Shown here piece by piece: positions 44,875 to 54,315 of a stretch of DNA of 64,000 nucleotides; the stretch's first letter is position 1, and each line of letters begins with the position of its first letter. The translations under genes and the position numbers were made by a program. Origin of the DNA: an uncultured Acidimicrobiales bacterium (lineage in GTDB: Bacteria > Actinomycetota > Acidimicrobiia > Acidimicrobiales > SZUA-35); assembly GCA_937976305.1 (NCBI GenBank), contig CALJSB010000005.1, positions 25,414-89,413 of the forward strand, written 5' to 3'. The notes under the pieces were generated by a model that was not told the DNA's origin, made no database searches, and saw nothing but the letters and a program-made list of their open reading frames with translations.

Positions 44875-46652
44875 TGGGAATCGGCAACCGTGAACACAAA
44901 GTGCTCTTCGAGTGCACCTTCCACCGCGTGGATGTGATCGATGTAGGCCGGGAAGCCTCCGTTGTAGTTGCCGTCCTGGCGACGATTCTCCTGGCCCTCG
45001 AAGTTGTAGTAGCCGGGAGTGCACTCGGCGTTGCGATTGGTCTTGCCTCGATGGGCAATGACCTCTTCGACCCAACTCTCTTCGCTGTCTCGAGTGACAT
45101 CGATGGTTTCGAACTCGCCCTGACGCACCGCATCGATCGTGTTCGCGATGTGGTCTCCCTGCACCTGCAACAGGTCGGTGAGGTTGAACTGAAACGATGC
45201 CTGGTAGCCACCCATGATGAACATGTTGGGGAACCCCTGGGTGTGAATGCCGAGCAGGGTGCGAATGCCAGATGAATACTTGTCGTCGAGGTCGAGACCA
45301 CCCTCACCAATGATCTTGTTGTAGATGCCGGTCTGCTGCACCTCGAAGCCCGTGGCGTAGATCAAGAGGTCGACCTCGTAGGTCGTGCCTTCGAACACGG
45401 GGCCCTTCGGCCCGATCTCGGTGATGCCCTTGCCTTGCGTGTCAACCAGGTGCACGTTGGGTCGGTTGAAGGTGGGCAGGTAGTCGTTGTGAAAGCACGG
45501 CCGCTTACACATCAGCATGTACCAGGGCTTGAGTGCCTCAGCCGTCTCAGGATCCTCGACAATCTCATCGATGCGGTTGTGAATACGCATCATTGCGTCG
45601 ATGTTGGCGTTCTCTTGACGTCGGACCTTCTCCTCTTGCGTGATGCCTTTGAGGTTGGCTCGACGTTCAACCTGCTCACGCTGCTTCTCGATGATCCGAG
45701 CCCGACGCTTCGCCTGCCAACCCGATTCGAGCTTTGACGCCCACTCTTCATCGGTCTCCCAATCGTCACGAATGTCGATCGACGACGGCGTGCGCTGAAA
45801 GACGTAGAGCTCTTTGGCGACGGCTCCGACGTTTGGCACGATCTGCACCGCGCTTGCACCAGTGCCGATGATGCCGACTCGCAGATCGGCCAGCTTCTCG
45901 AGATCAGCACCGGTGATGTCGTAGTCCCAGCGGCTGGTGTGAAACGAGATGCCCTCGTAGGTGTCCATCCCCGAGATGCGGGCGAGCTTCGGCTTCGACA
46001 GGGTGCCGTTGGCGCAGACGACGAACTTGGCCCGCATCGTGTCGCCCTTGTCGGTGGTGAGCACCCACCGGTTCGTCGCCTCATCCCAACGGGTCTCGGT
46101 CACCGTTGTGCCGAACACGGCGAGCTCGTAGAGGTTGTACTGCTCGGCGATTCGCTTGCAGTGGGCGAGAATTTCTGGCCCGCCGGCGTAGTGGCGAGTC
46201 GGCACGTAGTCCATCTCGTCGAGCAGCGGCAGGTAGTCGTAGGCCACCACGTCGCAAGCGACACCCGGGTAGCGGTTCCAATACCAGGTGCCGCCAACAT
46301 CGGCGCCACGTTCAACGATGCGAATGTCCTCGACGCCGCGCTCCCGCAAGCGAGCCGACGTGAGCAAGGCCGAGAAGCCTCCGCCGATGAACAACACCTC
46401 GACCTCGTCGTCGATCGGCTCGCGATCGGCAATCTCGGTTGCATAGGGGTCGGTCTCATACGCTGCGAACTGACCCTCGGCCGGCATGTACATGTCGGTG
46501 CCGGGAGGCCGGTAGTCGAGGCGCAGGTTGCGCTCCTCGGCGTACTTCGACTTGATCTTGTCGTAGTACTCCTGGGGTCGACGCTCCTTGCGATCGGTGA
46601 CGTCGAAGTTCGTCGGGTTCACCGGTTTGTCGTTGCTGCCTTCGTTGGCCAT
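44871..46652 (-). CDS. Flavin-dependent Baeyer-Villiger-type monooxygenase
   Basis: The ATG at 46652 gives 593 residues. FAD-binding VLFIGGGFSALLTSARL, GGTWYWNRYPGVACD, the BVMO fingerprint YEGISFHTSRWDYD (Y-x-G-xxx-H-xxx-W-D) and a second Rossmann GIIGTGASAVQIVP for NADPH are all present. An N-terminal ~90-residue extension is typical of cyclohexanone/steroid-type members. It inserts oxygen next to a ketone to form an ester or lactone. Coupled to a CoA transferase and divergent from a second CoA transferase/SnoaL/SDR set, it suggests catabolism of a cyclic ketone, terpenoid or steroid. Confidence 0.93.
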   Translation of the reverse strand: MANEGSNDKPVNPTNFDVTDRKERRPQEYYDKIKSKYAEERNLRLDYRPPGTDMYMPAEGQFAAYETDPYATEIADREPIDDEVEVLFIGGGFSALLTSARLRERGVEDIRIVERGADVGGTWYWNRYPGVACDVVAYDYLPLLDEMDYVPTRHYAGGPEILAHCKRIAEQYNLYELAVFGTTVTETRWDEATNRWVLTTDKGDTMRAKFVVCANGTLSKPKLARISGMDTYEGISFHTSRWDYDITGADLEKLADLRVGIIGTGASAVQIVPNVGAVAKELYVFQRTPSSIDIRDDWETDEEWASKLESGWQAKRRARIIEKQREQVERRANLKGITQEEKVRRQENANIDAMMRIHNRIDEIVEDPETAEALKPWYMLMCKRPCFHNDYLPTFNRPNVHLVDTQGKGITEIGPKGPVFEGTTYEVDLLIYATGFEVQQTGIYNKIIGEGGLDLDDKYSSGIRTLLGIHTQGFPNMFIMGGYQASFQFNLTDLLQVQGDHIANTIDAVRQGEFETIDVTRDSEESWVEEVIAHRGKTNRNAECTPGYYNFEGQENRRQDGNYNGGFPAYIDHIHAVEGALEEHFVFTVADSQ

Positions 46653-46860
46653 GAACCTGTTGGGGCGGTAGTGAGGTGCAATGCGCCGGACGGCGAGCAC
46701 GGAGAACCCCGCCGATGAGGCTAGGTGACCTCCGATTCACCGACCAAGGCGGAGTCGACAACGAAACGAATGGCATCTCCCGCTTGGAACTCAGCAAGCC
46801 ACGTCGACGGCGCCATTCCCACGGTTCGCTTGACCGCTCCCGCGCGGCGAGGCGCTGGTG

Positions 46861-46915
46861 AATCAGGGCAAGTTCTGATTGACGAATGCTGGGCCGCCAA
46901 AGAGGCGGCCCAGCA
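46861..46915 (+). promoter_or_regulatory. Two successive hairpins before the CoA transferase gene
   Basis: AATCAG (46861-46866) pairs with CTGATT (46875-46880). TGCTGGGCCGCC (46887-46898) and GGCGGCCCAGCA (46904-46915) form a perfect 12-bp stem with a 5-base loop, 22 bases before the ATG. No T-run follows, so it is not a standard terminator. It may be a leader structure or an insulator in the 285-base divergent region 46653-46937, which holds no gene. Confidence 0.5.
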
Positions 46916-46937
46916 CGCAGATCACTAAGGTCCGGCC

Positions 46938-48119
46938 ATGAGCGATCAGACGGTCCGACCTCTTGACGGTGTTCGAGTTCTCGACATGTCCCGCGTGTTT
47001 GCCGGGCCGGTCGCTGGCCGCATCCTTGCTGATCTGGGAGCCGAGGTTGTCAAGGTCGAACCCCCCGAGGGTGATGTGACGCGCCTCTGGGGTCGAACGG
47101 CGGCGGGCCTGTCGACGTATTTCACCCAGCAGAACCTTGGCAAGGAAGACATCTGCGTCGACCTCAACAAACCCGAGGGTCGAGATCTCATCATCGAACT
47201 CGTCAAGCAGGCTGATGTTCTCGTCGAGAACTTTCGGCCGGGCGTGATGGCTCGCTTCGGGCTCGATTGGGATCAGGTCAAGAGCGTGAACGACAAGCTG
47301 ATCATGTTGTCGATCAGCGGATTCGGTCAGACGGGCCCTGAAGCACAACGAGCGGCGTATGCCTCGGTGATTCACGCCGAGGTCGGACTCATTGAGCAAC
47401 GGGTGGGGCCGGACGAAGAGATGGGACTCGACCTCACCTTCAGCGCGGCAGACGTGCTCTCGGGTATGCACGGCGTGATCGCTGTGATGGGAGCACTCCG
47501 GCTGCGCGAGACGACCGGCGTTGGTGAACACATCGATATGGCCATGGTCGACGCCATGGCGTTCTCGACCGACAACATTCAAAACAGCCTCGACAATCGC
47601 TTCGCCGAAAAGAAGAGCGGCGAGGTATGGCAGACCGCGGCGGGGCCCTTCTGCATTCCGGGTGGTCTGCGGTGGATTTGGCACCAAATGTCAAAGGTGC
47701 ACGGCCTCGAAGATCCAACGCCGAAGGAGGCATCGGTCGAGGAGAAGATCGCCAACCGACGGCTGCTCATCACCGAACACTTCTGCTCGCTCAGCGATCG
47801 GGCCGCCGTCATCGAATGCCTGGATGCGGCCAATCTGGCCTGGGGCGAGCTTCGTGAGCTGCAGGGTGTTCTCGAATCGCCGACGATCGAGCATCGCAAG
47901 ACGGTGGCCCAAGTCGACAACCGCGACGGCGGCACGAGGCCCGTCATCCGATCGCCGTATCGAGTTGCGAGCCGGCCAGACGAGGACATCGGTGTCGCCC
48001 CGTTTCGAGGCGAGCACAACGAGAGCGTGCTCGGACGCTGGCTCGACTACGACCCCGCCGCTGTGGCTGATCTTCGAGCCAAGGACGTCCTCTTGGCTGA
48101 CGAATGGGCCGACTCATGA
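46938..48119 (+). CDS. Class III (CaiB/BaiF) CoA transferase
   Basis: The 393-residue protein starts at ATG 46938. It begins PLDGVRVLDMSRVFAGPVAGRILADLGAEVVKVE and has NLGKEDICVDLNKPEGRD, ENFRPGVMARFGLD, ISGFGQTGPEAQRAAY and the catalytic-Asp region HIDMAMVDAM. Unlike its partner across the promoter it keeps the Asp. It heads an operon with a SnoaL-like and an SDR gene (ATGA overlaps) and probably activates an acid intermediate. Confidence 0.92.
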   Translation: MSDQTVRPLDGVRVLDMSRVFAGPVAGRILADLGAEVVKVEPPEGDVTRLWGRTAAGLSTYFTQQNLGKEDICVDLNKPEGRDLIIELVKQADVLVENFRPGVMARFGLDWDQVKSVNDKLIMLSISGFGQTGPEAQRAAYASVIHAEVGLIEQRVGPDEEMGLDLTFSAADVLSGMHGVIAVMGALRLRETTGVGEHIDMAMVDAMAFSTDNIQNSLDNRFAEKKSGEVWQTAAGPFCIPGGLRWIWHQMSKVHGLEDPTPKEASVEEKIANRRLLITEHFCSLSDRAAVIECLDAANLAWGELRELQGVLESPTIEHRKTVAQVDNRDGGTRPVIRSPYRVASRPDEDIGVAPFRGEHNESVLGRWLDYDPAAVADLRAKDVLLADEWADS

Positions 48120-48655
48120 GCGAACTCGACGAAGCGACCCAACGCCTGATCGACGAATCCGACCTCAGAGATCTGATTCATCGGTATGCCTTCGGGCTCG
48201 ATCACCAAGACTGGGAACTCTGGCGCTCGGTGTTCACCGACAACGTGCACTTCGACATGAGTGACTTCTCGGGTGTGGCGTCGCCCGATCCTGTCCCTGT
48301 TGAAGCCCCGATCAAAGCGATGACGCGGATGTTCGCCCAGTTCGACTGCACCCAACACTTCATGGGTTCGCACCGCTACGACATCCGGGGCGACGAGGCA
48401 ACCATCACGGCCCACATGCGGGCCGAGCACTGGCTCACCAACACCCATGGTGGCGACAAGTACACGATGTTCGGTACCTACACCGACGAATGCGTTCGCA
48501 CCGATGACGGCTGGAAGGTGCACTCGGTGACGCTTCGCATGATGCGCCAAGAGGGCAACCGCCATGTCATGGATCTCGCCACCAAGCGAGGCCGGGAAGC
48601 CGCCCAAGCCGAAAAAGAAGCCAAGGCCAGCAACGAAGGAAACCCAAGCACATGA
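48116..48655 (+). CDS. SnoaL-like / NTF2-fold protein
   Basis: ATG at 48116 overlaps the CoA transferase stop (ATGA); 179 residues. LIDESDLRDLIHRYAFGLDHQDWELWRSVFTDNVHFDMS is the standard opening of the SnoaL_4 group, and TQHFMGSHRYDIRGDEA contains the His of the pocket. Members act as ketosteroid-isomerase-like cyclases, dehydratases or small hydrolases, or just bind ligands. The charged Lys/Glu/Ala tail is a small extension. Confidence 0.85.
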   Translation: MSELDEATQRLIDESDLRDLIHRYAFGLDHQDWELWRSVFTDNVHFDMSDFSGVASPDPVPVEAPIKAMTRMFAQFDCTQHFMGSHRYDIRGDEATITAHMRAEHWLTNTHGGDKYTMFGTYTDECVRTDDGWKVHSVTLRMMRQEGNRHVMDLATKRGREAAQAEKEAKASNEGNPST

Positions 48656-49497
48656 GCACCGAACTGAACCGGCTGGCGAACAAAGTCGCCATCGTGACCG
48701 GAGGCGCGAGCGGGATCGGTGCGGAGACCGTTCGCCTCTTCGCGAGCGAGGGCGCCAACGTCCTCATCGCCGACATGAACGAAGAAGGTGGGCAAGCGCT
48801 CGCCGACGAACTCGGCGAGGCCGTCGCCTTCCAGAAGGTGGACGTCACGCGGGAAGAAGACGTGGCCGACGCCGTTGCAGAAGCAACGGACAGGTTCGGC
48901 TCACTCGACATCATGTTCAACAACGCCGGCTTCGGTGGCGCCCTCGGACCAATCGACACCACCACCGTCGAAGACTTCGACATCACGATGGACGTCCTGG
49001 TCAAGGGAGTCTTCCTGGGCATCAAGCACGCCGCCATCGCCATGAAGCCACAGGGCTCGGGCTCAATCATCAACACCGCGTCGGTTGCCGGTCTGCAGGC
49101 CGGCTACTCCCCTCACCTCTACAGCGTGGCGAAAGCTGCCGTGATCCACCTGACCAAGACGGTCGCTCTCGAGCTCGGCGAGGACGGCATTCGCGTGAAT
49201 GCGATCTGCCCCGGCATCATCGCCACCCCACTGGCCGCCGGACATCCCAAGACAACAGATGAACAGCTTGGCAAGCTGAAGAAGGCGCTCGGCAAGGGTC
49301 AGGTGCTCGGTCGCATCGGCGACCCGAGCGACATTGCGTACGCCGCCCTTTGGCTTGCTGGCGACGAGTCGACCTTCGTCACCGGCCACGCGCAAGTGGT
49401 CGACGGCGGGGCCCACGCTGGCCGCAAGTGGTCAAAGCAGGGTGACTGGATCACCGCCGAGCGGCCGATCAAGATGTATCGACCCGAGGGTCGCTGA
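48652..49497 (+). CDS. Short-chain dehydrogenase/reductase
   Basis: ATG at 48652 overlaps the SnoaL stop (ATGA); 281 residues. NAD(P)-binding TGGASGIGAET, NNAGFGG, Ser in INTASVAGLQAG, catalytic YSVAK and the PGIIATPLAAG loop are all intact. VLIADMNEEGG with Asp after strand two suggests NAD preference. It is expected to oxidise a hydroxyl or reduce a ketone in the same pathway as the upstream CoA transferase. Confidence 0.94.
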   Translation: MSTELNRLANKVAIVTGGASGIGAETVRLFASEGANVLIADMNEEGGQALADELGEAVAFQKVDVTREEDVADAVAEATDRFGSLDIMFNNAGFGGALGPIDTTTVEDFDITMDVLVKGVFLGIKHAAIAMKPQGSGSIINTASVAGLQAGYSPHLYSVAKAAVIHLTKTVALELGEDGIRVNAICPGIIATPLAAGHPKTTDEQLGKLKKALGKGQVLGRIGDPSDIAYAALWLAGDESTFVTGHAQVVDGGAHAGRKWSKQGDWITAERPIKMYRPEGR

Positions 49498-49538
49498 TCA
49501 GCAGCTGCTCATCGCAGGCTGCCGATCAGCCCGTCGGC

Positions 49539-50036
49539 TCAGAGCGCTGCCAGCGCGGCGTCGTAGTTCGGCTCGTTGGCAATCTCGGAAACGAGTTCTG
49601 AGTGCACAACCTGGCCCTCAGCGTTCACCACGACCACGGCCCGGGCGCACAGACCCTCGAGCTTGCCGTCTGACATGGCAACGCCGTAGTTCTCGAGGAA
49701 CTCGGGGTTCTTGAACGTCGATGCGGTTTGCACGTTCTCGAGACCCTCTGCGCCACAAAAGCGACCCTGGGCGAATGGGAGATCAGCTGAGACGCACACG
49801 ACGGCGGTGTTGTCGAGCGATGCAGCCTTTTCATTGAAGGTGCGCACGCTGGTGGCGCAGGTGGGGGTGTCGACGCTCGGGAAGATGTTGAGCACCAAGT
49901 TCTTGCCGGCGAAGTCGGCGTTTGACATCGACGAGAGATCGCCGCCAGTGAGCGTGAAGTCAGGGGCAGCCGCACCAGCTGCCGGGACCGTACCGCTGGT
50001 GTTGACCGGGTTTCCGCCGAGGGTGATTTCTGCCAT
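49539..50036 (-). CDS. tpx: Thiol peroxidase
   Basis: The 165-residue protein starts at ATG 50036. The peroxidatic Cys60 lies in [17 protein letters not shown] and the resolving Cys94 in GRFCGAEG, the same positions as in the atypical 2-Cys Tpx enzymes (61 and 95 in E. coli). It reduces hydrogen and alkyl peroxides using thioredoxin. Single gene, 85 bases from the start of the IOR gene's 3' end. Confidence 0.96.
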   Translation of the reverse strand: MAEITLGGNPVNTSGTVPAAGAAAPDFTLTGGDLSSMSNADFAGKNLVLNIFPSVDTPTCATSVRTFNEKAASLDNTAVVCVSADLPFAQGRFCGAEGLENVQTASTFKNPEFLENYGVAMSDGKLEGLCARAVVVVNAEGQVVHSELVSEIANEPNYDAALAAL

Positions 50037-50121
50037 GAGGTGTGCTCACTTTCGAGTGAATTCGAGATTGGGTTTGCAGCGATGAATCTACCGGCACCCG
50101 GCTCCCAGCCCGCAAGCGAGA

Positions 50122-53100
50122 TCAGCTTGGGTAGCTCGCAAGTTCGCGGGCCAGCTCGGCTCGGTACTCACCGATGCGGCGGAGCTTGAGATCTTCATAG
50201 CCCCGCACCTGATCGGGCAATGATGCAATCCGAACTGCGTGTTGGTGGGTGTCGGCGTCGAGACCGGCGAGCAACCGATCAATGACCTCGACGTACTCGA
50301 CTATGAGCTCGCGTTCGAGGCGCCTGACTTCGGCTCGCCCGAATGGATCAAGCTTGGTACCACGCACTCGCTTTGCCTTGGCCAGTGTTCGGAGGCCGGG
50401 CGCTGCCCATGAGCCGATCGAGATCTTTTGGTCCATTCCAAGTGCCTTGAGCATCGGTGGATGGAGGCGATAGGTGACAGAACCACCGTTGGCTACAGAC
50501 CGCGCTTCGGCGAGACCTTCGTCGCTGAGCATGAGCCGAGCCACCTCGTATTCGTCCTTGTAGGCGGTGAGCTTGTGGAGGTGAATGGCAACGGCGTGCG
50601 TCAGTTCGTCGGAGTCAAGGCTGGCTTCAGCAGCCACCACTCGCCCCACGATCGAGAGATAGGTGCCTGCTGCCTGCTCGTCCTGGAAGCCGATGAGGTC
50701 TGCGGTGAGGCGAACGAGATCCGCGTGCAGCTTCGAACCCGGATCAGCAAGCTCGTCGACACGATTGCGCAGGGCAATCGTGAGCTCGGGCTGTGGCAGC
50801 GCCTCTGGGCCAGCCGTCCGGTCGGCAACAACGGTTGCTACGGCATCGGGATCGGCGATCTGAGCTCGTCCCCAGGCAAAAGCCTGCAGATTCTTCTCGA
50901 CGGCGACACCGTTGAGTTCGATGGCTCGCTCGAACGAAGCAGGCGACACCGGCAGCGCACCAGCCTGCACCGCCATACCAACCACGAACATGTTGGCCAG
51001 CACCGCATCGCCGAACAGCGCCGTGGTGATTGCCTCGGCATCGGCCCAGTGCTGTTGATCTCGACGTGTGTCGGTGGCGAGAAGCTCGACGAGCTCCGTT
51101 GCGGTCGGAGCGTTGAGCTCCGGATTGGCGATCTGCGAACCCGTCGGCGTTGCGCTCAGCGAGCCGACGACCACCGTCTGATCAGGCGAACAAACGAGGC
51201 GACCTCGTTCTGTGGCGGCGACCAATTGATCGCAGGCCAACAGCAAATCAGCTTGGGCTTCGCCGAGGCGGTTGGTGTGGTTTGCACCGGTGCGAGACAG
51301 GCGCACGTCGCTCACGACTGGGCCGGCCTTTTGCGACAGGCCAATCTGGTCGAGCCCACGAACGTTGTAACCATCGAACATGGCGGCGGTCCCGATCACC
51401 TGCGAGACGGTGACAATGCCCGTGCCGCCAATACCGGTGATGCGCATCGCGAAGCGAGTGTCGTCGACGACGAGCCTGGGATCGGGACAAGTCGGCGCAT
51501 CAGGCACGGGCACCGTCTGGCCGTTTCCGTCACCAGGCACCACCGTCATGAACGATGGGCAGTCGCCCTCAAGGCAAGAAAAGTCGAGATTGCAGGTGGT
51601 TTGGTTGATCTTGGTCTTGCGGCCAAAGGGCGTGTCCGTCGGCTCGACAGACAGACAGTTGCTCACCTGACCACAGTCACCGCATCCCTCACAGATCCGC
51701 GGGTTGATCACCACTCGGTCCTTCGGCGGTGCGACCTTGCCTCGCTTGCGAGCTCGACGAACCTCGGCGGCACAGCCCTGGTCGTGGATCAACACGGTCG
51801 TGCCCGGAGTGGCGGCCAGTACTTCTTGGGCTTCGATCAATCGGGTGCGATCCCAGACGTCGACGCCTGCGGGAAGCGATGTGCCTCCCACGCGTTTCTG
51901 GCGATCTCCCGGCAGCGGGATCACCCGTCCGTACTTCTCGGGCTCATCGGAGGTGACGAGCACACGACTCACGCCGGTGGCAAGGAGTGATGTGGCGACA
52001 TCGGCGACCGACGCTTGACCTTGCGGATCTTGGCCGCCCGTCATCGCAACGGTTCCGTTGTAGAGGAGCTTGTAGGTGATGTTCACCCCGGAGGCGACAG
52101 AAGCTTGGACGGCCAGCCGACCCGAATGGAAGAAGGTGCCATCACCGAGGTTCTGGATGAGGTGATCGCGATCGACAAAGTCGCTCATGCCGATCCACTG
52201 GGTGCCTTCGTTGCCCATCGCGGTGAGACCTGCGATGTCGCCCACTCGGTCTGGGTCCATCAGCAGTGTCATCGTGTGACACCCGATGCCAGCACCGATG
52301 AGTGAACCTTCGGGCGCCTCGGTGCTGCGATTGTGGGGACAACCAGAACAGAAGAACGGGGCTCGCTCTGTTTCGGTGACCAGCGGAATGAGCTGACGCT
52401 TCTTCTTCTCGGGCACCAGGCGCTCGCTCAGACGTGGCGACAAGATTGAACGCAACGGTCCAAGCAGGCCATCGGCGTCGAGCGCTCCGTGATAGTTCAA
52501 GAGGGGTCGGCCGAGCTCGTCGGTCTTGCCAATCACCTGAGGCCGCTCGGCCTGGTGATAGAGCGCATCTTTGATGAGCGACTCGATGTTCGGCATCTTC
52601 TCTTCGATCACAAAGAGCGTCTCGAGGCCGGTTGCGAAGCGACGAACCGTGTCGGGGTCAAAGGGGATCGGCATCTGCATGCGGAGCAGGCGGATGCCAG
52701 CAGCAGCGATCTCGTCGTCTGACCGCAGACCGAGTCGCTCGAGCCCTTCTCGCACCTCGCGATAGGTGATGCCCGAGGCCACGATGCCAAGCCAGGCGTC
52801 AGACGGATTCACGGTCGCGGCGTTGAGGCCGTTGGCTGAGGCGTAGTTGATCGCCAACGGATAGCGAACCTCGTAGATCTCCTGCTCGAGGTCGATCGTG
52901 TGCGGCGTCAACAAGCGCCCGTCAGGGCGTCGCCGGGCTGCTTCGTCGAAGAGTGCTGGGGTGACGGGGATTGTCCGGTCGGGATCGAGGGCAACCGTGG
53001 TGAGCCCGTCAGCAACGTCGGCCACGATCTTGATGGCCGACCACAACCCAGTGAACCGCGATAGGGCGATGGCGTGCCGACCAAGGTCGAGCACTGCGCC

Positions 53101-53625
53101 GGGATCTCCCGGGTAGAGCAGCGGCATGTGCAGGTCGGCGACCAGGCCGGCAGACGATGACGGCAACGTCGAGCTCTTGGCATTGGGGTCGTCACCGATC
53201 AAGGCGATGGCGCCACCCCAACGTGACGTTCCCGCGTAGACAGCATGGCGCAACGCGTCAACGGCACGATCAACACCGGGCGCCTTCGCGTACCAGATAC
53301 CGACGACACCGTCGTAGGTCGCGTCGGGCTGCGAGCTGGCGAGCTGCGAACCCATGATGGCCGTTGCCCCGAGCTCTTCGTTGACGGCTGGCCGGCAACT
53401 GATCGGCAAGTCGGGAACGGTCTTGGCTGCCATCGCAGCAGCACTGTCGAATCCGCCGAGCGGCGATCCGGGGTATCCCGACACGAGCGCGGCGGTGTTC
53501 TTGCCGGCCCTACGATCCGCCCGCAGTTGCTCGATGGGTAGGCGAGCCATCGCCTGGATCCCGGTGACGGCAACCGTCTTGGTCTCAGCGGTGTAACGGT
53601 CCTCGATGCGATACGTGTCGGTCAC
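50122..53625 (-). CDS. Indolepyruvate ferredoxin oxidoreductase, fused alpha/beta subunits
   Basis: GTG at 53625 behind GAGGAG gives 1,167 residues. The N-terminal TPP/pyruvate-oxidoreductase part has SGYPGSPLGGFD, the TPP region GCPHNRSTEAPEG and GIGCHTM. A 2x4Fe-4S region with INPRICEGCGDCG and CNLDFSCLEGDCPSF follows, then the gamma domain ITGIGGTGIVTVSQVIGTAA. It oxidatively decarboxylates aryl or branched 2-oxo acids to acyl-CoA, reducing ferredoxin. The iorA and iorB functions are joined in one chain, as in many actinobacteria. It is transcribed alone. Confidence 0.93.
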   Translation of the reverse strand: MTDTYRIEDRYTAETKTVAVTGIQAMARLPIEQLRADRRAGKNTAALVSGYPGSPLGGFDSAAAMAAKTVPDLPISCRPAVNEELGATAIMGSQLASSQPDATYDGVVGIWYAKAPGVDRAVDALRHAVYAGTSRWGGAIALIGDDPNAKSSTLPSSSAGLVADLHMPLLYPGDPGAVLDLGRHAIALSRFTGLWSAIKIVADVADGLTTVALDPDRTIPVTPALFDEAARRRPDGRLLTPHTIDLEQEIYEVRYPLAINYASANGLNAATVNPSDAWLGIVASGITYREVREGLERLGLRSDDEIAAAGIRLLRMQMPIPFDPDTVRRFATGLETLFVIEEKMPNIESLIKDALYHQAERPQVIGKTDELGRPLLNYHGALDADGLLGPLRSILSPRLSERLVPEKKKRQLIPLVTETERAPFFCSGCPHNRSTEAPEGSLIGAGIGCHTMTLLMDPDRVGDIAGLTAMGNEGTQWIGMSDFVDRDHLIQNLGDGTFFHSGRLAVQASVASGVNITYKLLYNGTVAMTGGQDPQGQASVADVATSLLATGVSRVLVTSDEPEKYGRVIPLPGDRQKRVGGTSLPAGVDVWDRTRLIEAQEVLAATPGTTVLIHDQGCAAEVRRARKRGKVAPPKDRVVINPRICEGCGDCGQVSNCLSVEPTDTPFGRKTKINQTTCNLDFSCLEGDCPSFMTVVPGDGNGQTVPVPDAPTCPDPRLVVDDTRFAMRITGIGGTGIVTVSQVIGTAAMFDGYNVRGLDQIGLSQKAGPVVSDVRLSRTGANHTNRLGEAQADLLLACDQLVAATERGRLVCSPDQTVVVGSLSATPTGSQIANPELNAPTATELVELLATDTRRDQQHWADAEAITTALFGDAVLANMFVVGMAVQAGALPVSPASFERAIELNGVAVEKNLQAFAWGRAQIADPDAVATVVADRTAGPEALPQPELTIALRNRVDELADPGSKLHADLVRLTADLIGFQDEQAAGTYLSIVGRVVAAEASLDSDELTHAVAIHLHKLTAYKDEYEVARLMLSDEGLAEARSVANGGSVTYRLHPPMLKALGMDQKISIGSWAAPGLRTLAKAKRVRGTKLDPFGRAEVRRLERELIVEYVEVIDRLLAGLDADTHQHAVRIASLPDQVRGYEDLKLRRIGEYRAELARELASYPS

Positions 53626-53760
53626 TGCGACTCCTCTAGAGGGCTCCCTACATCATGGTGAATCATTCGGTGCAACGTGGACAGGTCCGAACTATTCATT
53701 GTGTAACAGCCGGGAAAGGGGGTGGGTGGATCGCTCGCCGGTTTGTCCGATGGATCTAAC

Positions 53761-54285
53761 GTGAGCGTCGTGTCTGGGATCCCCTATCGAGTCAAGATCG
53801 TGGCCGGCATCGGACTCTGCCTGCTTGCTGTGTTCTTGATGCAATCCAACGGCAACGTACTGCCCCTCCAGCAATCGACGTCACCCGAACAGTTCGCGGA
53901 GCGGGCCTACGAGGGCGGAAACGGCCTGCGCGTCTCGTCGCTCATCGATGCCTTCCTCTACGTCCCTGGCTACGTGTTGCTCTTTCTCGGCCTGCTCGGA
54001 CGCTACGAACACACCGTGGCCGAGTGGGCAAAGAAGTTCTTGATCGGGGGCGCCGTTGCCGATCAGATCGAGAACACCACCCTGCAACTCGCCATGGGCC
54101 GCGTCGATCTCGATGCCGGCGGTACCGACGGAGCGGTGAACCCAGCTGGGTGGCTCATCAGCGTGTTGCGCATCTCGAGCACTCTGAAGTGGCTACTCCT
54201 CGCACTGGCGATCGTCGCCGTGTTTGCCGTTGTGGTTCGTGCTTCTCGAGATCGAGTCAAAGAAATCAGCCGGTCGACGGCCTGA
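53761..54285 (+). CDS. Multi-pass membrane protein of unknown function
   Basis: GTG at 53761 gives 174 residues; an upstream GTG at 53722 would add 13. About four membrane helices are visible (YRVKIVAGIGLCLLAVFLM, LIDAFLYVPGYVLLFLGLLG, KKFLIGGAVADQIENTTLQL, LKWLLLALAIVAVFAVVV). A family name is not evident. It is divergent from the IOR gene and convergent with the MFS gene. Confidence 0.6.
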   Translation: MSVVSGIPYRVKIVAGIGLCLLAVFLMQSNGNVLPLQQSTSPEQFAERAYEGGNGLRVSSLIDAFLYVPGYVLLFLGLLGRYEHTVAEWAKKFLIGGAVADQIENTTLQLAMGRVDLDAGGTDGAVNPAGWLISVLRISSTLKWLLLALAIVAVFAVVVRASRDRVKEISRSTA

Positions 54286-54315
54286 GCCAGGGCGCGCCCC
54301 AACGAGCCCGACCGC

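Noticed and set aside
46887..46915. Rho-independent terminator
   Set aside because: The stem is strong but no T-run follows and no gene ends immediately before it on the plus strand.
46863..47687. Minus-strand open frame of 274 codons
   Set aside because: It lies opposite a clear CoA transferase gene and its peptide is a low-complexity shadow.
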